This document shows positions 6,218 to 13,787 of a DNA stretch of 24,169 nt, one piece after another. The notes below the pieces were generated by a model, which saw only the letters and a list, made by a program, of their open reading frames with translations, did no database searches and was not told the origin of the DNA. The first letter of the stretch is position 1. Each line of letters starts with the position of its first letter. The translations under genes and the position numbers were made by a program. The stretch comes from a bacterium (GTDB taxonomy: Bacteria > SZUA-79 > Acidulodesulfobacterales > Acidulodesulfobacteraceae): assembly GCA_021799935.1 (NCBI GenBank), contig JAJYZM010000002.1:1-24169 (forward strand), read 5' to 3'.

Positions 6218-8008
6218 ATGAAAAAAAGATTTTCAATACCGGTATTGGTCGTAGCAGTCGCAATAGTCGGTTTTTTTTTAAGTTTAACAATGTCTTCTAA
6301 GTCTTTTGCCGCTTCACAGGCAAACAAGGCAGGGGCCAGCTTTTCTTTGTCGGGGCAGTATCTCGGCATAGGCGAATGGTCGCAGAATCAGGCCCAGGCG
6401 TTCATGAACAATAATACGACGCCGAACCAGAACACATTTCAGGCGTTTCTGCAGAGATTAAGACTTAACACGTCTATCAGTTATGACAAATTGGCCCACG
6501 GCATGCCTCTCGCCGCTTTATTCGTGCAGGCGGACTTGACGAATGCCTATAACGGCATTACCGACGGTTATGGCACTAACGGTTATTATATGCTCGGCGG
6601 AACTCCTGCTCCGACCGGTTTTAACAACGACTTCAACACCTTTGGTTTAAGGCAGGCTTACATCAGATTAATTACCCCGATAGGCGCGATTATGTTCGGT
6701 CGTATGCCCGTTAAGTTCGGTCTCGGAGTCGCGGTCAACACGAATGCGGACGGGCTTGGCGATTTCCTGCCTTTGGGCAATATCGGAGTGTTTGCGGGAA
6801 CGTTGTTCGGAAGCGAAGTTAGCGCGTATAATACCGCATGCAATTCTGCTGAATCCACAAATTGCACATTACCTGGAACAACCGAGGGATATTATCCTCC
6901 GGCAGCAGCAGGATATACGCATATTCAGATGGGAACGATACCGACTATCGAAGTTATGACGATGAAACCGATTAATGATATATCTTACAGCGCTTGGCTT
7001 ACAGAAGCCCATTTAAATCAGTTTGAAGCCGCTTTATCTTCCTCGACTACTGCTTATAACGGCGGTTCAGCTTCAGGAACTTATAGTGCAACAGGTAATA
7101 TAAGTTCGTTTAATCCTACCGCCAATATTACCTTTGGCGGATTATCAGTAAAGTATTCAAATCAGGGAACTAAGTTTGCAGGTGAGTTTGATTATTTTAG
7201 AGGAGAAATCATTGCGTCAAACCAAGCAATTACAAATTATGGCAGTAATTTTGCTCCATATAACAATCCTATTCCCGGCGTTACCTCTACAGATAATGTA
7301 GTAATAAATGCCGGTTATATGGTGCCTGTCCAGCCCAACGGTGCTAATCAATATGACGGAATCAATTCCTATGACCTGTATTTAATTGGTTCTAAACTGT
7401 TGCAAACTTCGACGCCAGTTCAATTAGGAGCGAAATTTGGTATAGGCGCTCCTATCGCTCAGGGCGATTACAACTTTACATATTATTCGACTATTCAAAA
7501 TACTAAAACATTGTTCGGCGATGTTATCGGTTCGTCATGGCAGCCTATACAGTTTAGCGCTCCCGGAGTTAGTTATATATACGGCGGTGCCGCAGGTGAA
7601 GCGGTGGGTCCAAACCTTGCAAATAAATATGTAATTATGGTTGACGCTAAAGAGTTTTTATCGTCCGATAATACATTAAAAGAATCATTAATTCATGCTT
7701 CATGGTTGCAAACTTCAATAGATAATGCCCCAGAATTTGGAGGCTCTAATATTGGAACGGAATTTGACCTTAACTTTACTCATCACTTTACAAAAACATT
7801 GGCATGGCAGGCATGGGCATCTTATGTTTGGACAGGTAGCGGCGTAGAGTCTTCAACTACAACTTATAATGAATCAAATGTCCAAAATCCTAATTATCCT
7901 ATTTATGATAAGACTACTGGTAAATATTATCAGCCAGTGTCTTCATTTTCAGGTGCAACAACTAAAAACATAACTGCTCTAGGAACGGACATTTCATGGA
8001 ATTTCTAA
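6218..8008 (+). CDS. Outer-membrane beta-barrel porin-like protein
   Basis: From ATG 6218 the product has 596 residues. The N-terminus is a classic Sec signal peptide: MKKR, a hydrophobic stretch, then a likely cleavage after SKSFA near residue 34. The mature protein is rich in Gly, Asn, Thr, Tyr and alternating hydrophobic residues, and it ends in ISWNF. A C-terminal Phe is the usual BAM-recognition signature of outer-membrane barrels. Segments such as FLQRLRLNTSISYDKL, GLRQAYIRLITPIGAIMFGR and VNTNADGLGDFLPLGN resemble porin strands and a strand-turn element, but I do not recognise a named family. A strong GGGAGG 6 nt upstream fixes the start. An in-frame TTG at 6164 has no such signal. The gene stands alone between its own promoter and terminator. 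Codon usage after about residue 205 looks more AT-rich and less like the genes around it. Confidence 0.8.
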   Translation: MKKRFSIPVLVVAVAIVGFFLSLTMSSKSFAASQANKAGASFSLSGQYLGIGEWSQNQAQAFMNNNTTPNQNTFQAFLQRLRLNTSISYDKLAHGMPLAALFVQADLTNAYNGITDGYGTNGYYMLGGTPAPTGFNNDFNTFGLRQAYIRLITPIGAIMFGRMPVKFGLGVAVNTNADGLGDFLPLGNIGVFAGTLFGSEVSAYNTACNSAESTNCTLPGTTEGYYPPAAAGYTHIQMGTIPTIEVMTMKPINDISYSAWLTEAHLNQFEAALSSSTTAYNGGSASGTYSATGNISSFNPTANITFGGLSVKYSNQGTKFAGEFDYFRGEIIASNQAITNYGSNFAPYNNPIPGVTSTDNVVINAGYMVPVQPNGANQYDGINSYDLYLIGSKLLQTSTPVQLGAKFGIGAPIAQGDYNFTYYSTIQNTKTLFGDVIGSSWQPIQFSAPGVSYIYGGAAGEAVGPNLANKYVIMVDAKEFLSSDNTLKESLIHASWLQTSIDNAPEFGGSNIGTEFDLNFTHHFTKTLAWQAWASYVWTGSGVESSTTTYNESNVQNPNYPIYDKTTGKYYQPVSSFSGATTKNITALGTDISWNF

Positions 8009-8045
8009 TCCGATAAAAAATAAAAGGTGCCAGATTTATTTACTC

Positions 8046-8081
8046 ACTCCCGACCGCGTCAAACGCAGTCGGGAGTTTTTT
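8046..8081 (+). terminator. Strong rho-independent terminator after the porin gene
   Basis: ACTCCCGAC (8046-8054) pairs perfectly with GTCGGGAGT (8068-8076). The inner bases GCGT/ACGC extend the stem around a short loop, and a T-tract follows at 8076-8081. It lies 38 nt after the porin stop. GC-rich stem plus T-run is textbook form. Confidence 0.9.
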
Positions 8082-8413
8082 AGTCCGTTATATTAAGTAG
8101 TGAACTAAATATATTCTTATATAATAATAAGCAGTGCCTGTCTTTAAATATCATTTCCAGCGGTATTCCCTACATTTTTCTCCGCTTCGGTGTTTGAACA
8201 TTCCGAAGAATTCTCTAATAATAAACTATATTATTAGCATCCTTTTTTGAAATAATTCAATCAGTCTTATAGCATTAATGATATTTTAAGAACTTCCTCG
8301 CCGGATATCGTTGCCTTTCTTGCGGTAAATAGAAGCCATTTTCTACTCCTTAATTCGTATTAAAGTCGAGAAGAAAATCTTAAAAAAATGTTTAAAATAC
8401 TGCGGTTTTAAAG
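8082..8413. other. Gene-poor spacer with decayed reading frames
   Basis: This stretch between the porin terminator and tRNA-Phe has no intact gene. The minus strand holds several short frames that break into one another. One begins at ATG 8339 with a good AAGGAG. An overlapping frame reads RKWLLFTARKATISGEEVLK and stops near 8266. A later frame ends LENSSECSNTEAEKNVGN before a stop near 8150. The pattern suggests a decayed gene or genes. I cannot assign a family securely. Confidence 0.4.
8286..8339 (-). CDS. Possible 17-residue ORF or N-terminal gene fragment next to tRNA-Phe
   Basis: ATG 8339 (minus) is preceded by AAGGAG at good spacing and encodes MASIYRKKGNDIRRGSS before TAA at 8288-8286. 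The opening MASIYRKKG resembles the start of many phage-type tyrosine recombinases, and the position just beyond the 3' end of a tRNA gene fits an integration site. Seventeen residues are far too few to prove it, and an overlapping frame gives a different helical peptide. It may be an integrase stump, a small peptide gene or chance. Confidence 0.25.
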   Translation of the reverse strand: MASIYRKKGNDIRRGSS

Positions 8414-8489
<76 letters not shown>

Positions 8490-8600
8490 ATAAAATGTAG
8501 ACAAAATAATTTAAAACATTGAATAATTAAGAATATTTATATTACCATAAAAATTGAGGCAATACAAATATTTTTTAACAATATTTTTTAAACTTTTTCA

Positions 8601-8993
8601 TCATTTTAAGAATATCGCCTTGAACGGGTTTGCGTAAAACAGAATAAAAGTTATCAGGAGGGCGTAAAGGGCTAAAGACTCCATAATAGCCATACCGGTT
8701 ATCATCCAAACTATTAATTTTTTTTCCATTCCCGGGTTTCTTCCCATAGATTCTAACGCGCCCCTGACGGCATTACCCATGCCGACCCCTGCGCCTATAA
8801 CTCCCAAGCCGATGGCAAGCCCGCCGCCCAGAGCCGATAACCCGAAAAACAGGCTTTTCGATAAAAGCGCCGAATTATTTACTATGTGCTCATGAAGCGG
8901 AGCAGCGCTGCTTGCCGCTTTATCCGCAAAAGCTTTAATGCCTAAAACCGATACCGATAAAAACGTAAAAATAGAGATTAAATACTTAACCAT
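8601..8993 (-). CDS. atpE: ATP synthase Fo subunit c
   Basis: Subunit c forms the rotating proteolipid ring of the membrane Fo motor. The 130-residue product begins with a hydrophobic signal-like segment (about 1-24, ending IKAFA), then two transmembrane helices around 46-78 and 93-120. The first helix has the Gly-rich GGGLAIGLGVIGAGVGMGNAV, the cytoplasmic loop contains Arg85-Asn86-Pro87, and the second helix carries the ion-binding Glu105 in MESLALYALL. Ser106 and Tyr110 match sodium-type rings, but the helix-1 Gln and the Thr after Ser are replaced by Met72 and Leu107, so proton coupling seems likelier. The extended N-terminus is longer than the 79 residues of E. coli c. The gene follows atpB at 58 nt, and no F1 genes follow before tRNA-Phe. 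Confidence 0.94.
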   Translation of the reverse strand: MVKYLISIFTFLSVSVLGIKAFADKAASSAAPLHEHIVNNSALLSKSLFFGLSALGGGLAIGLGVIGAGVGMGNAVRGALESMGRNPGMEKKLIVWMITGMAIMESLALYALLITFILFYANPFKAIFLK

Positions 8994-9051
8994 GGAATAC
9001 CCCCGGTATAATTTTATTTTTATTAATTGTTAATATTATTTATGATTAATC

Positions 9052-9708
9052 TTAATTTTCTTCTTCTAAAGATAAAGCGATATAAATAATCGCCAGCAGA
9101 TAAAAAACAAACGCCTGCATTAAATCGGTAAAAATCTGCATATACATCATAATTGCCGGAATCGCCCATGGCAGTAAAAATAAAAGAACGGTAACCATAA
9201 ACTCTTCGGCAAATATATTTGCAAATAACCTCAAGGCGTGAGAAAAAGGACGGGATAATGCCGACATTATCTCTATTATTATCATTATAGGCGCGATTAT
9301 TATAAGCGGTCCGAGAAATTTTTTTATATATTTTGCTTTATGTTTTTTAATTCCGACGGCATGGGAAAGAAAAAATACTATAAGGGCTAAAACGGCCGTA
9401 GTGTCTATCGTAGCCGTAGGCGAAGTAAAACCGGGAATACTGCCGAGCAAATTAGAAAAGAGAATAAAAACGGCAAACGATGCTATAAGAGGCAAATATA
9501 TGCCGCCTTCTTCTCCTATAATTTCTTTCAGGAAATATTCGGTCATTATAAATATAAGTTCGAAAAAACTCTGCATGCCGGTCGGAACTATCCTTAAATT
9601 TCTGCCGACGATGAAAGCGGCGGATAATATCAAACCCATCACGATAATCGTCATCGTCCAGTAAGCGGGTATTCCTGGAATGCTTATTAGAATAGGAGCT
9701 TTTAACAT
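9052..9708 (-). CDS. atpB: ATP synthase Fo subunit a
   Basis: Subunit a is the stator half-channel protein that passes ions to the c-ring. The 218-residue protein has five to six transmembrane segments and the defining SRPFSHALRLFANIFAEE motif in which Arg160 is the essential arginine (Arg210 in E. coli). Glu50/Glu59 near the periplasmic helix and the C-terminal QAFVFYLLAIIYIALSLEE match the family. It is somewhat shorter than E. coli subunit a (271), as is common in deltaproteobacteria-like organisms. It lies between the AtpI-like gene (15 nt upstream) and atpE on the same strand, forming an Fo-only cluster. The remaining ATP synthase genes are not in the window. Confidence 0.94.
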   Translation of the reverse strand: MLKAPILISIPGIPAYWTMTIIVMGLILSAAFIVGRNLRIVPTGMQSFFELIFIMTEYFLKEIIGEEGGIYLPLIASFAVFILFSNLLGSIPGFTSPTATIDTTAVLALIVFFLSHAVGIKKHKAKYIKKFLGPLIIIAPIMIIIEIMSALSRPFSHALRLFANIFAEEFMVTVLLFLLPWAIPAIMMYMQIFTDLMQAFVFYLLAIIYIALSLEEEN

Positions 9709-9723
9709 AACATAATTTTTAAT

Positions 9724-10152
9724 TTACGCGTTAATGTTGTTAAACGGGAAAAATATCTGCAATACCGCCATGGAAACCGGAGTTATCGTAATCCCGGCCG
9801 CCGTAGAGATAAAATTAAGTTTAATAATTTTATAGGATATTATAAAAAAAAACAGGATTATGAGCAAGTCCTTTATCGCAGTAAAATTCAATTTTACGAT
9901 ATTTATATTTTTAATGTTTCTGAATAAATACAACGCGGTATCGGCAAATAGAAAATAAGAAGCCGCAAATCCGACAGACATACTGATTATAATATTTAAA
10001 CTATCCGCACCGGCATAAAACAGCTTTACCGCTCCGCTTGAAATAAATACTAAGAACAAGCCGATAATAAATACGCGCAAAATTATATTAAATTTTAGCG
10101 ATTTATTATAATTTAGTATTAAGTTCCCTTTTAACCGCTTTATATATTTCAT
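9724..10152 (-). CDS. AtpI-like small membrane protein (ATP synthase subunit I family)
   Basis: The 142-residue product from ATG 10152 has four predicted transmembrane helices (about residues 22-45, 52-77, 90-112 and 116-136) and a short Lys-rich N-terminus. There are no conserved catalytic motifs. Size, topology and position between an atpZ-like gene and atpB match ATP synthase subunit I (AtpI) proteins, which help c-ring assembly or ion uptake in some bacteria. The ATG at 10152 has GGA in CCGGAATTT upstream. An in-frame TTG at 10167 would add five residues. Either start overlaps the end of the atpZ-like gene (by 47 nt for the ATG), suggesting translational coupling. The functional call is by context more than by sequence. 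Confidence 0.72.
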   Translation of the reverse strand: MKYIKRLKGNLILNYNKSLKFNIILRVFIIGLFLVFISSGAVKLFYAGADSLNIIISMSVGFAASYFLFADTALYLFRNIKNINIVKLNFTAIKDLLIILFFFIISYKIIKLNFISTAAGITITPVSMAVLQIFFPFNNINA

Positions 10153-10339
10153 AAATTCCGGCCGCAAAACCCAAAATTAAAAAAACTATAAAAAAAAGAT
10201 ATTTAAACCCGAAATATTTATCGATTTCTATTCCGATAAAAATTCCGATTAGGACGGATATTATTAAATTTAATCCCAATGAACTCATTCTTGTAATCTG
10301 CTTAATAAATTCTTTATCCATAAAAATAAACAAAGGCAT
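10106..10339 (-). CDS. atpZ: AtpZ/AtpI family protein
   Basis: This 77-residue protein has two transmembrane helices in a hairpin (about 20-42 and 46-66), the sequence KQITRMSSLGLNLIISVLIG leading into GIEIDKYFG, and a C-terminal basic tail. This is the standard form of AtpZ-type proteins encoded first in many ATP synthase operons and thought to assist Fo assembly or divalent ion transport. The ATG at 10339 has AGAGG only 4 nt upstream. A second in-frame ATG at 10321 (MDKEF) is possible. The first start lies inside one arm of a 13-bp inverted repeat. The gene heads the Fo cluster, 98 nt after the cytochrome operon on the same strand. Confidence 0.78.
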   Translation of the reverse strand: MPLFIFMDKEFIKQITRMSSLGLNLIISVLIGIFIGIEIDKYFGFKYLFFIVFLILGFAAGIYEIYKAVKRELNTKL

Positions 10340-10400
10340 TTGCCCTCTATAATTATATCTTATTTATGCAATAAAATATAATGAAACGGCAAATGCCTTT
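10332..10400 (-). repeat. Perfect 13-bp inverted repeat over the atpZ-like start
   Basis: AAAGGCATTTGCC (10332-10344) and GGCAAATGCCTTT (10388-10400) are exact inverted copies with 43 nt between. In a minus-strand transcript reading from the cytochrome operon, the second arm contains the ATG at 10339 and part of the AGAGGG ribosome-binding site (10348-10343). A TATAAT -10-like element lies in the loop (10357-10352, minus). On the minus strand the structure is followed by GTTTATTTTT, so it could also act as a weak terminator. Confidence 0.7.
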
Positions 10401-10437
10401 AAAATAAACTGCTTATCTTTATTTATGCAGCATATAA

Positions 10438-11967
10438 TTATTTTTTGGCAGTCTTTTTGTTTGAAGGTTCAGCTTTTTTTGAAACCGAAACCGGAGTTCC
10501 CCACGGCAAAGAAGCGGGCGGCGTCCATTTCTTATGTTCCTTTTCAAGGTGCTGGTTATAGGCTATAATGTTTAAGGAATTAAGATAATGTACTATCCGT
10601 TTCCCTTCCGCATTCGTTATCGGACAGCCGTTAACGTCTTTCATGACGTGAATGACAACGTTTTTCCAATCTCCATAGGGTTTTCCGTTATATCTTTCTA
10701 CCCTGTTTAACGTATGACAGATAACGCACTTGTCGTTTAACAGATTGAACCCCTTTTTTACAGGCCACGGATAAACGATGGCCGGAACATAATTCGTTCC
10801 GTTTAAATTCATGGTCTGGTATATTATTCTATTCGTTCCTCTTGCCGCGATTTTCATGTAGCCCATAACCGGCACGTTAACTGCAACGCAAAGTCCGCTC
10901 AATATTAAAAATATTTGCGGAAATTTCGAAATATTTCCGAATTTGAAATTAGGCGTAAGGTCTTTAAGATAATAACCGAGGACTAAAAACCCCGTTATAA
11001 AAAGTCCTGCCAGTGATAAATACTTAACGGGCTGCATATTTCCCAGAATGCCCATAGTAGGAGGAAGCATTCCGAAACCTAAAGAAACAAAGCCGACTAT
11101 TATAAGGAATATTATAAGGCCGACGGAAACCGTAGGTTTAGTTTTATCTCTGCCGTTTATCAGCTTCCACAGCATATATATAAATTCGAGTATTAAAGCC
11201 GCGCCGGTCGTTCCCAAAAATACATACATAATCCACTGATATTTTCCGAGCATAATCCTGTTAAATCCTGAACTTGCGGTAGCTCTGAAGTGTTTAAACC
11301 AGCCGAAATAGATTACCGGATACATTACCAAAAACATAACGGTTATAATGCTTGCAAACGACCCGAGCCAGTCATAAAACTCTTTGTCGGCTTGTTTAGA
11401 AGCAAATATATACCCGATTCCCGCCCATATGGCAAGTAAAGCGCCCGCCAGAGCAAAAGTTTCTATGTTTTTCTCAATTATTAACAGCAAAACCATCGGT
11501 GTTCTTATAGCCGTATCCGGCGATGGACCCATTGTATAACTTTCAGAAATAGTATAAAAAATATCGGAAGCAAAACCGGATAGAAAAGCGATTATTCCGA
11601 TAAAAACATTCCATCCCTGATGCCTTCCTGCCCCTTTCCTGTCAAATCCTGCATAGTATATTGCGCCGAGAACCAAAAACGCTAAAAGAAATTCCATCGA
11701 ATAACCGATAACTCCGGGTTGTAGTTTATTCATGAGAATCCAGAAATTGGGAATTCCGTTTTTTAGCAGGCTTAAGAAATAAAAATACACTATCGTTTGT
11801 ATCGTGCCTATTGCTAAAGCGCACATAATCAGAGACTTAGCAAGCCTGAAATACCTGTCTTCTTTTTTAAATATCCCTATGTACTGGGATATAAAAGCAA
11901 TCGCCATAAAACCTAGCGCAAGCCTGTTTATAAATAGATTTACTATATCTGTAACACCTAAATTCAT
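10438..11967 (-). CDS. Polytopic membrane protein with C-terminal c-type haem domain, putative third subunit of a bc-type complex
   Basis: The 509-residue product has about ten transmembrane helices (roughly 12-32, 44-66, 87-107, 118-140, 166-190, 199-222, 243-268, 279-303, 312-334 and 350-372), then a soluble domain. The latter contains one haem c motif, CVICH (414-418), followed by TLNRVERY, DWKNVVIHVM with Met442 as a possible distal ligand, and ITNAEGKRIVHYL, a pattern seen in small monohaem cytochromes. The tail is Lys/Pro/Ala-rich. The membrane part has few histidines and none in helix 1, so a CydA-type haem b site is not evident, and I do not recognise its family. A GAGGGG precedes ATG 11967. 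It lies 22 nt after cytochrome b in the Rieske operon, where cytochrome c1 would be expected, so it probably takes electrons from the Rieske protein. Confidence 0.75.
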   Translation of the reverse strand: MNLGVTDIVNLFINRLALGFMAIAFISQYIGIFKKEDRYFRLAKSLIMCALAIGTIQTIVYFYFLSLLKNGIPNFWILMNKLQPGVIGYSMEFLLAFLVLGAIYYAGFDRKGAGRHQGWNVFIGIIAFLSGFASDIFYTISESYTMGPSPDTAIRTPMVLLLIIEKNIETFALAGALLAIWAGIGYIFASKQADKEFYDWLGSFASIITVMFLVMYPVIYFGWFKHFRATASSGFNRIMLGKYQWIMYVFLGTTGAALILEFIYMLWKLINGRDKTKPTVSVGLIIFLIIVGFVSLGFGMLPPTMGILGNMQPVKYLSLAGLFITGFLVLGYYLKDLTPNFKFGNISKFPQIFLILSGLCVAVNVPVMGYMKIAARGTNRIIYQTMNLNGTNYVPAIVYPWPVKKGFNLLNDKCVICHTLNRVERYNGKPYGDWKNVVIHVMKDVNGCPITNAEGKRIVHYLNSLNIIAYNQHLEKEHKKWTPPASLPWGTPVSVSKKAEPSNKKTAKK

Positions 11968-11989
11968 CGTATTTGCCCCTCTTTTGATT

Positions 11990-13096
11990 TTATACGGTAG
12001 CGGGCGCTTTTGGTTCGCCGCCGATTAATGTTAAATAAACTAACAAAAGGAGAAATAAAATCCCGAGCACCGTTGCCGCAGGTCTTTTAAACGGACTTCT
12101 CTCGTGTCCTCTGTCGATAAAAGGCAATGCAAAAAGTATAACAAATCCTATCGTAGGAATAAGGAAAGTCGAAAATACAATAAGTCCGTGGCCGGGGAAA
12201 TATTTTAACAGTTCCTCGTTTGCAAGGAAATACCAGTCGGCTTCTGGAGCAAAATTAAGCGCAAGCGGCCTGTACATAGGACCTATTGCCGCTCCGTAAA
12301 CTACCGCAAGTATATAAACTACGCCAAATACGGCTAAAGCGACTATTATATCCTTATAAAATTGGTCAGGGAAAAAAGGTACGGTGGCATCCGGATGTTT
12401 CCATTTATTTATGTCGTCGTCGGATAATTTGCTGTTTTTATATTCCAAAGCCATGCCTTGATGTCCTGTTTTTCTGATAAAGAGTAAGTGCATCGGTATG
12501 AACATAATTACTATTATCGGCAAAAGCCACACGTGGACGGCAAAAATATGCTGCATCGTTAAAACGGACGTTTCTGTTCCGCCTCTGACGATAATCCTTA
12601 AAAACCCTCCGACAACCGGAGTATGAGACGCAACGTTCGTAAGAACGTTAATCGTCCACCATGAATTTTCGTTGCCGATGAGCATATAGCCGGTCAAGCC
12701 GAGTACGACCACGACGGAAAATAAAACCATGCCTGCAACCCATTGAAGCTCCCTCGGTTTTTTATATGCGCCGGAAAAATACACTCTCGACATATGGACA
12801 AGAAGAAAAAATATCATGGCAAAAGCGCCCCATAGATGTATGCCGAGAAGAATATTGCCTAAAAGAACATGGTGTTTTAAATAGTACGTCGCATTTCTCG
12901 CCATCGGAAAATAGGGAACATAATAGAATAATAAGAATATACCGGTCGCAACTTGAACCGTAAAAAGAAACGCGAGCAGACTGCCGAACGTATATACCCA
13001 TCCGCCCCTTCTCGGAATTCTTTCGCCGTTAAATTCTTTTATTAATTCGGTGAGCTCTATTCTTTCATCAAACCAGTTTTGAATTTTTTGAAACAT
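11990..13096 (-). CDS. Cytochrome b of a bc/b6f-type quinol oxidoreductase
   Basis: This is the membrane core of the quinol-oxidising complex, holding two b haems and the quinone sites. From ATG 13096 the protein has 368 residues with about eight helices, so N- and C-terminal halves are fused. Haem ligands are His87 and His101 in helix B (GIHLWGAF ... LVHMSRVYF) and His188 and His203 in helix D (FAVHVWLL ... MHLLFIR). The 14 residues between the helix-D histidines are the spacing of b6-type rather than mitochondrial-type cytochrome b. The Qo-site PEWY motif appears as PEADWY (284-289), an insertion variant. The ATG overlaps the Rieske stop (TGATG), indicating translational coupling. A TTG one codon upstream is unlikely. 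The product works with the flanking Rieske and haem c proteins. Confidence 0.93.
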   Translation of the reverse strand: MFQKIQNWFDERIELTELIKEFNGERIPRRGGWVYTFGSLLAFLFTVQVATGIFLLFYYVPYFPMARNATYYLKHHVLLGNILLGIHLWGAFAMIFFLLVHMSRVYFSGAYKKPRELQWVAGMVLFSVVVVLGLTGYMLIGNENSWWTINVLTNVASHTPVVGGFLRIIVRGGTETSVLTMQHIFAVHVWLLPIIVIMFIPMHLLFIRKTGHQGMALEYKNSKLSDDDINKWKHPDATVPFFPDQFYKDIIVALAVFGVVYILAVVYGAAIGPMYRPLALNFAPEADWYFLANEELLKYFPGHGLIVFSTFLIPTIGFVILFALPFIDRGHERSPFKRPAATVLGILFLLLLVYLTLIGGEPKAPATV

Positions 13097-13617
13097 CAAA
13101 CCCCCCTTTCTTTTGGATTATCTAAAAACTTATTTTGGATCAATACGGCGCCGTTTTCTATTTTATAGACCCAAGCGAATAAAGGTCTGGGCGGGGGGCC
13201 TCCTACCACCTCGCCTAGAACGTTAAACATGCCGCCGTGGCAGGGGCACATAAATTTTTGTCTTTCAGGAATCCAGTGCAGAGGACAACCTAAGTGGGTA
13301 CACTGATTGGAAAAGAAATAAAGCTTGCCGGCTATATCCTTGACTACTATAACCTGCCTTGGAAGAGTATTTACCGTCCAGCCCTCTTTAACCCTGAAAT
13401 AAACTGGAACAAACTTCGGAACCAACGGCTCGATATTCTCTAAGTCGCTGACTTTTCCCAGTTCAGACCACACGATATCCCTTCTTTTAAACAGCGGATT
13501 TAATACTTCCCCCATAATCGGAATCGCAAGCGCGACGCCTATTGCTACGGAGATTAAACCGATAACGACCATCATAAAAGTTCGCCTTGACGGCGACTCT
13601 TCTGAACTTTTAGTCAT
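13096..13617 (-). CDS. Rieske 2Fe-2S iron-sulfur protein of the bc-type complex
   Basis: The 173-residue protein transfers electrons from quinol to the cytochrome c component on the outer face of the inner membrane. The N-terminus SPSRRTFMMVVIG (9-21) holds an Arg-Arg pair before a single hydrophobic anchor, consistent with Tat export and membrane retention. The cluster motifs are CTHLGC (106-111, ligands Cys106 and His108) and CPCHGG (124-129, ligands Cys124 and His127), with Cys111 and Cys126 set for the stabilising disulfide. GPPPRPL follows as the Pro loop. Length is typical. A strong GGGGAGGGGG lies just before ATG 13617. It is the first gene of the three-gene minus-strand operon. No convincing promoter could be assigned in the AT-rich sequence upstream. 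Confidence 0.94.
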   Translation of the reverse strand: MTKSSEESPSRRTFMMVVIGLISVAIGVALAIPIMGEVLNPLFKRRDIVWSELGKVSDLENIEPLVPKFVPVYFRVKEGWTVNTLPRQVIVVKDIAGKLYFFSNQCTHLGCPLHWIPERQKFMCPCHGGMFNVLGEVVGGPPPRPLFAWVYKIENGAVLIQNKFLDNPKERGV

Positions 13618-13787
13618 TTTACCCCCTCCCCTTAAGTTTAAACTTGTGACTTTTTGTATTAATTTTTTCGGTAGAGTATAATTAATTGTGTAAATTTATT
13701 ATGGCAAAAAGGACGCGCCTCATATAAAATAATATTAGTTTTCTATCCAGAAAAATTAGTTAATTTTAAAGAGTAAACATATCCATT
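13618..13787. other. Spacer between the Rieske operon and the transposase relic
   Basis: This AT-rich stretch holds the Rieske ribosome-binding site at its left end and presumably the operon promoter. I see a TATACT-like -10 on the minus strand near 13675 but no -35 at proper spacing. No gene, tRNA or clear insertion-sequence terminal repeat is visible. Confidence 0.4.

Noticed and set aside
10438..11967. Reading the haem c membrane protein as a cytochrome bd oxidase subunit I (CydA)
   Set aside because: The expected helix-1 His ligand is absent, there is no CydB partner, and the operon is that of a bc-type complex.
13702..13716. GG-N10-GC spacing (TGGCA then CGC) resembling a sigma-54 promoter, near a sigma-54 activator-like gene
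   Set aside because: The -12 element lacks the TTGC core, and it lies ahead of a transposase relic more than 500 nt from the activator start, so chance is more likely.
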